A stretch of 16,278 bases of DNA from JAMCXS01 sp964459065 (GTDB lineage Bacteria > Acidobacteriota > Terriglobia > UBA7540): assembly GCA_964459065.1 (NCBI GenBank), contig CAYWMN010000065.1:1-16278 (forward strand), given 5' to 3'. Made by a program: the position numbers and the translations under genes. Positions 14,018-16,278 of this stretch are shown in pieces (the stretch's first letter is position 1; every line of letters begins with the position of its first letter). Below the pieces are notes generated by a model that ran no database searches, had not been told where the DNA came from, and was given only the letters and a program-made list of their open reading frames with translations.

Positions 14018-15100
14018 CTACTCCGTAATGATTTGCGGCACTTGTTCATTAGCCAGACCGACCTGCTCCGCCAGGGCTTTTGCCACGGCTTCATAACCGC
14101 GGGCGAGCGGCGAATTTTCATCGAGCGCCACCGGCCGCCCTCCATCGCTCTGAACGCGAATCGCCGGATCCAGAGGAATCTCGCCAAGGAATGGATAGCC
14201 GAGGCGCGCGGCAGCCTCCCGCGCTCCGCCATGACCGAAAATTTCGTCGCGCTGGCCGCAATGGGAGCAGATGTAGTAACTCATATTTTCGACAACGCCC
14301 AGGATGGGAGTCTTCAACTTCTTAAACATGGCGATCGCCTTCCAGGCGACCTCCAGCGCCAGATCCTGGGGCGTGGAAACGATGACAGCGCCGGTCAGGG
14401 GAATCGTCTGCGCAAGGCTCAGCTGGATGTCGCCGGTTCCCGGCGGCAGATCCATCACCAGGTAATCAAGCTCGCCCCAGCGCACATCACCCAAAAACTG
14501 TTGCATGGTCTTGTGGAGCATCGGGCCGCGCCAGATGACGGCCTCATCCTCAGGCAGGAAATAGGCCATCGACATGATCTTGATCCCCCACTCGACGGGA
14601 GGCTCCAGTTTGCCCTCGACCACGGTCGGTTCGTGCTTTGCGCCCATCAGGGCAGGAACGCTCGGCCCATAGACGTCCGTATCCATCAGGCCGACTTTGG
14701 CACCCTGGCGATGGAGCGCCACGGCCAGATTGGCGGCCACCGTGGACTTGCCGACTCCGCCCTTGCCACTGGCAACGGCAATGGTATTTTTCACCTGCGG
14801 GATCAATTTCGATTGCCCGGGCGGTGCCGCAGCAGCAGGTGCCGCATCCGGGGCCGGCGTGGCGATTTCAACTTCCACGGTGGGCACGCCCAGCGCCCCC
14901 ACCGCTTTCCGGACCAGCTCCGCGAGTTGGGATTTTGCCGCCGGCGGGGCATTCTTCAAGTGGATCACCACCGCGACTCGCTCATATCCGACTTCAATGT
15001 CCTTGACATACCCGAGGGATACAATGTCCCGGTGCCTGACAGGGTCCTCAACCTGCTTCAGCGCGTTCAGAACGTCCTGCGGGCTTACTTTCTGGCTCAT
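14018..15100 (-). CDS. mrp: Mrp/NBP35-family Fe-S cluster carrier ATPase
   Basis: The product has 360 residues. Residues 1-80 are a DUF59 (MIP18-like) domain (VSPQDVLNALKQVEDP ... RDIVSLGYVKDIEV), followed by an Ala/Pro linker (80-98) and a P-loop ATPase. SGKGGVGKST (111-120) is the deviant Walker A, LDYLVMDLPPGTGD (211-224) the Walker B region, and YYICSHC (275-281) contains the Cys278-x-x-Cys281 pair that bridges a cluster between two subunits. It carries and delivers Fe-S clusters in the cytoplasm. The start ATG 15100 has GGGAG 5 nt upstream; in-frame codons further up cross the promoter and are unlikely. It forms a two-gene unit with DUF971. Confidence 0.93.
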   Translation of the reverse strand: MSQKVSPQDVLNALKQVEDPVRHRDIVSLGYVKDIEVGYERVAVVIHLKNAPPAAKSQLAELVRKAVGALGVPTVEVEIATPAPDAAPAAAAPPGQSKLIPQVKNTIAVASGKGGVGKSTVAANLAVALHRQGAKVGLMDTDVYGPSVPALMGAKHEPTVVEGKLEPPVEWGIKIMSMAYFLPEDEAVIWRGPMLHKTMQQFLGDVRWGELDYLVMDLPPGTGDIQLSLAQTIPLTGAVIVSTPQDLALEVAWKAIAMFKKLKTPILGVVENMSYYICSHCGQRDEIFGHGGAREAAARLGYPFLGEIPLDPAIRVQSDGGRPVALDENSPLARGYEAVAKALAEQVGLANEQVPQIITE

Positions 15101-15139
15101 GCTTACTCCCGAAAAAACTCTCCAATTAGAATTGTCACC

Positions 15140-15169
15140 ATTGTCAGTCGCGGCAGGTTCGGTTGTCAA
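15140..15169 (-). promoter_or_regulatory. promoter of mrp-DUF971 with TTGTCA repeats
   Basis: The -35 TTGACA is perfect (15169-15164) and GACAAT (15145-15140) lies 18 bp downstream as a fair -10. The start would be near 15133, with about 33 nt of leader. TTGTCA occurs three times on the plus strand (15132, 15141 and 15163-shifted), the first two exactly 9 bp apart, possibly part of an operator. Confidence 0.5.
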
Positions 15170-15176
15170 ACCCCCG

Positions 15177-16278
15177 CTACGGCTGCGATGCCCGGGCCAG
15201 GCGCGCGATGCCGTGGAGCAGGTCATACTTGGTCAGGATCTCGTACCGGTGCGCGCCCAGGTCCACAAAAACCGCCGGGCAATCCGTGGTGATGCAAGCC
15301 GTCACCTGGTCAATGGTGGCCGAAGGCGCAAGGACCGGAAACGCCGTGCGCATGGCTTCCCGCACGACCAATTTCTTCAAGTCTTTCGCTTCCAGCGTCA
15401 CCCGCAAAAGGTCATCCTCATAGAGCGCCCCCACCGGCGTATCATCTTCAAACACCGGCAGCTGCGAGAAATCGTTGGTTTGCATCTTGTCAAGCGCCAC
15501 GGAAAGCGGATCGGATGGCGCCAGCTTCACCAGTTCCTGCGGCTGGCCCATGGCGGCCTTGGCCTCAACCAGCTCCGCAGCCGTCAGCGGCAGACCCGAT
15601 TCGGTGTACCGGTTGTCCTTCATCCATCCGTCGTTATAAATCTTGCTCAGGTAACGCGCCCCGGTATCCGGGATAAAAATCACCACAAAATCCTTTTCGG
15701 AAAGCGAGGGGAGAATTTGCAGGGCTCCAGCAATCGCCGTGCCCGCCGACCCGCCGGCAAAGATTCCTTCCTGGCGCGCCAATCGCCGCGCCCACAGAAA
15801 CGAATCCTTATCGGTCACCTGCACAATATCGTCGAGAACGCTGAAGTCGAGATTGCCGGGACAAAAGTCCTCGCCGATTCCCTCCACTTTGTAGGTCTCA
15901 GCTTTGCCCGGGGTACCGTGGTGGAAAAATTCATAGAGAATCGATCCCACCGGATCCACGCCGATCATCTTGATGTTGGGATTCTGTTCCTTCAGATAGC
16001 GCCCGATGCCCGTCACCGTCCCTCCGGTGCCCATACCGGCGATGAAATGCGTCACCCGGCCTTCACTGTCTTCCCAGATTTCAGGACCCGTCGTCCGGTA
16101 ATGGACCTCCGGATTCGAGGGATTAAAGTACTGGTTGGGATGGAAGGAATTGGGAATGTCTTCAGTAAGCTTGTCGGCAACCGAATGGTAACTGCGCGGG
16201 TCAGAGGGCTCAACCGCCGTGGGACAAACAATCACCTCGGCGCCCATCCCCTTCAACATGTCAACCTTTTCGTTGGAT
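15177..16278 (-). CDS. cystathionine beta-synthase / cysteine synthase with CBS domain pair, N-terminus cut by window edge
   Basis: The frame runs from the right edge (…SNEKVDMLKGMGAEV) to TAG 15177, giving about 367 residues. The first hundred or so residues, with the PLP lysine, lie outside the window. GMGTGGTVTGIGRYLKEQNP is the PLP-phosphate-binding loop, and EGIFAGGSAGTAIAGALQ and FIPDTGARYLSKIYNDGWM are typical of the CBS/OASS fold-type II enzymes. The C-terminal part has two CBS motifs (VALDKMQTNDFSQLPVFED and IDQVTACITTDCPAVFVDLG), which in cystathionine beta-synthases bind regulatory nucleotides. It makes cystathionine or cysteine from serine-type substrates. The 76 bp to mrp contain a promoter, so it is probably a separate unit upstream. 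Confidence 0.9.
   Translation of the reverse strand, partial: SNEKVDMLKGMGAEVIVCPTAVEPSDPRSYHSVADKLTEDIPNSFHPNQYFNPSNPEVHYRTTGPEIWEDSEGRVTHFIAGMGTGGTVTGIGRYLKEQNPNIKMIGVDPVGSILYEFFHHGTPGKAETYKVEGIGEDFCPGNLDFSVLDDIVQVTDKDSFLWARRLARQEGIFAGGSAGTAIAGALQILPSLSEKDFVVIFIPDTGARYLSKIYNDGWMKDNRYTESGLPLTAAELVEAKAAMGQPQELVKLAPSDPLSVALDKMQTNDFSQLPVFEDDTPVGALYEDDLLRVTLEAKDLKKLVVREAMRTAFPVLAPSATIDQVTACITTDCPAVFVDLGAHRYEILTKYDLLHGIARLARASQP

Noticed and set aside
14033..15292. 419-codon open frame on the plus strand opposite mrp
   Set aside because: The minus strand encodes a complete Mrp with all motifs; the plus reading is Arg/His-rich and has no motif or ribosome binding site.

Overview
The window is about 16.3 kb of GC-rich DNA. 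Its left half is a structural and lysis module of a Mu-like prophage, and its right half is ordinary bacterial chromosome. The mix of host genes (Mrp/DUF971, cystathionine beta-synthase with CBS domains, a Tat-exported GH51 arabinofuranosidase, a YVTN beta-propeller, dtd) and the style of the dispersed repeats suggest an Acidobacteriota-type soil or sediment organism, probably a metagenome-assembled genome. That assignment is inference. A block of 100 N at 3300..3399 marks a scaffold gap.

Prophage half (1..8340, all on the minus strand, read right to left): putative endolysin; a 47-aa membrane peptide; a two-helix holin-like protein; a 304-aa coiled-coil membrane protein (spanin-like); a DUF2730-position membrane protein; a small winged-helix protein; a DUF3486-like small terminase; the large terminase (Mu gp28-like, broken by the N gap); a DUF935 portal (Mu gp29-like); and a Mu gpI-like protease/scaffold gene that runs off the left edge. 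The order matches the late operon of phage Mu. Several genes overlap by 4 bp (ATGA or GTGA), so the module is one transcription unit, probably driven from a candidate activator-type promoter at 8469..8514. The early Mu genes (repressor, transposase A/B, Mor/C) are not where Mu would have them: upstream of the endolysin there are only 368 non-coding bases and then host dtd. The MuF head gene expected between portal and protease is also absent at that place.

The terminase gene is odd. Two different repeat-like sequences lie in frame inside it (3180..3213 and 3651..3840). They add a low-complexity linker after the ATPase domain and a second insert inside the nuclease domain. The protease gene has a second in-frame start with a strong Shine-Dalgarno sequence at 519, reminiscent of the nested I/Z protease-scaffold arrangement of Mu.

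Host half: dtd on the plus strand (8709..9158) converges on a 510-aa predicted PD-(D/E)XK nuclease-like protein. Further right, all on the minus strand, are a GH51 arabinofuranosidase and a YVTN propeller (one unit behind a good sigma70 promoter), DUF971 and mrp (8 bp apart, their own promoter), and the C-terminal part of a cystathionine beta-synthase/cysteine synthase. Mrp plus DUF971 has the same domain set as plant HCF101, here split in two genes. The DUF971 protein has a visible internal duplication carrying two C-x-C-x-x-C motifs.
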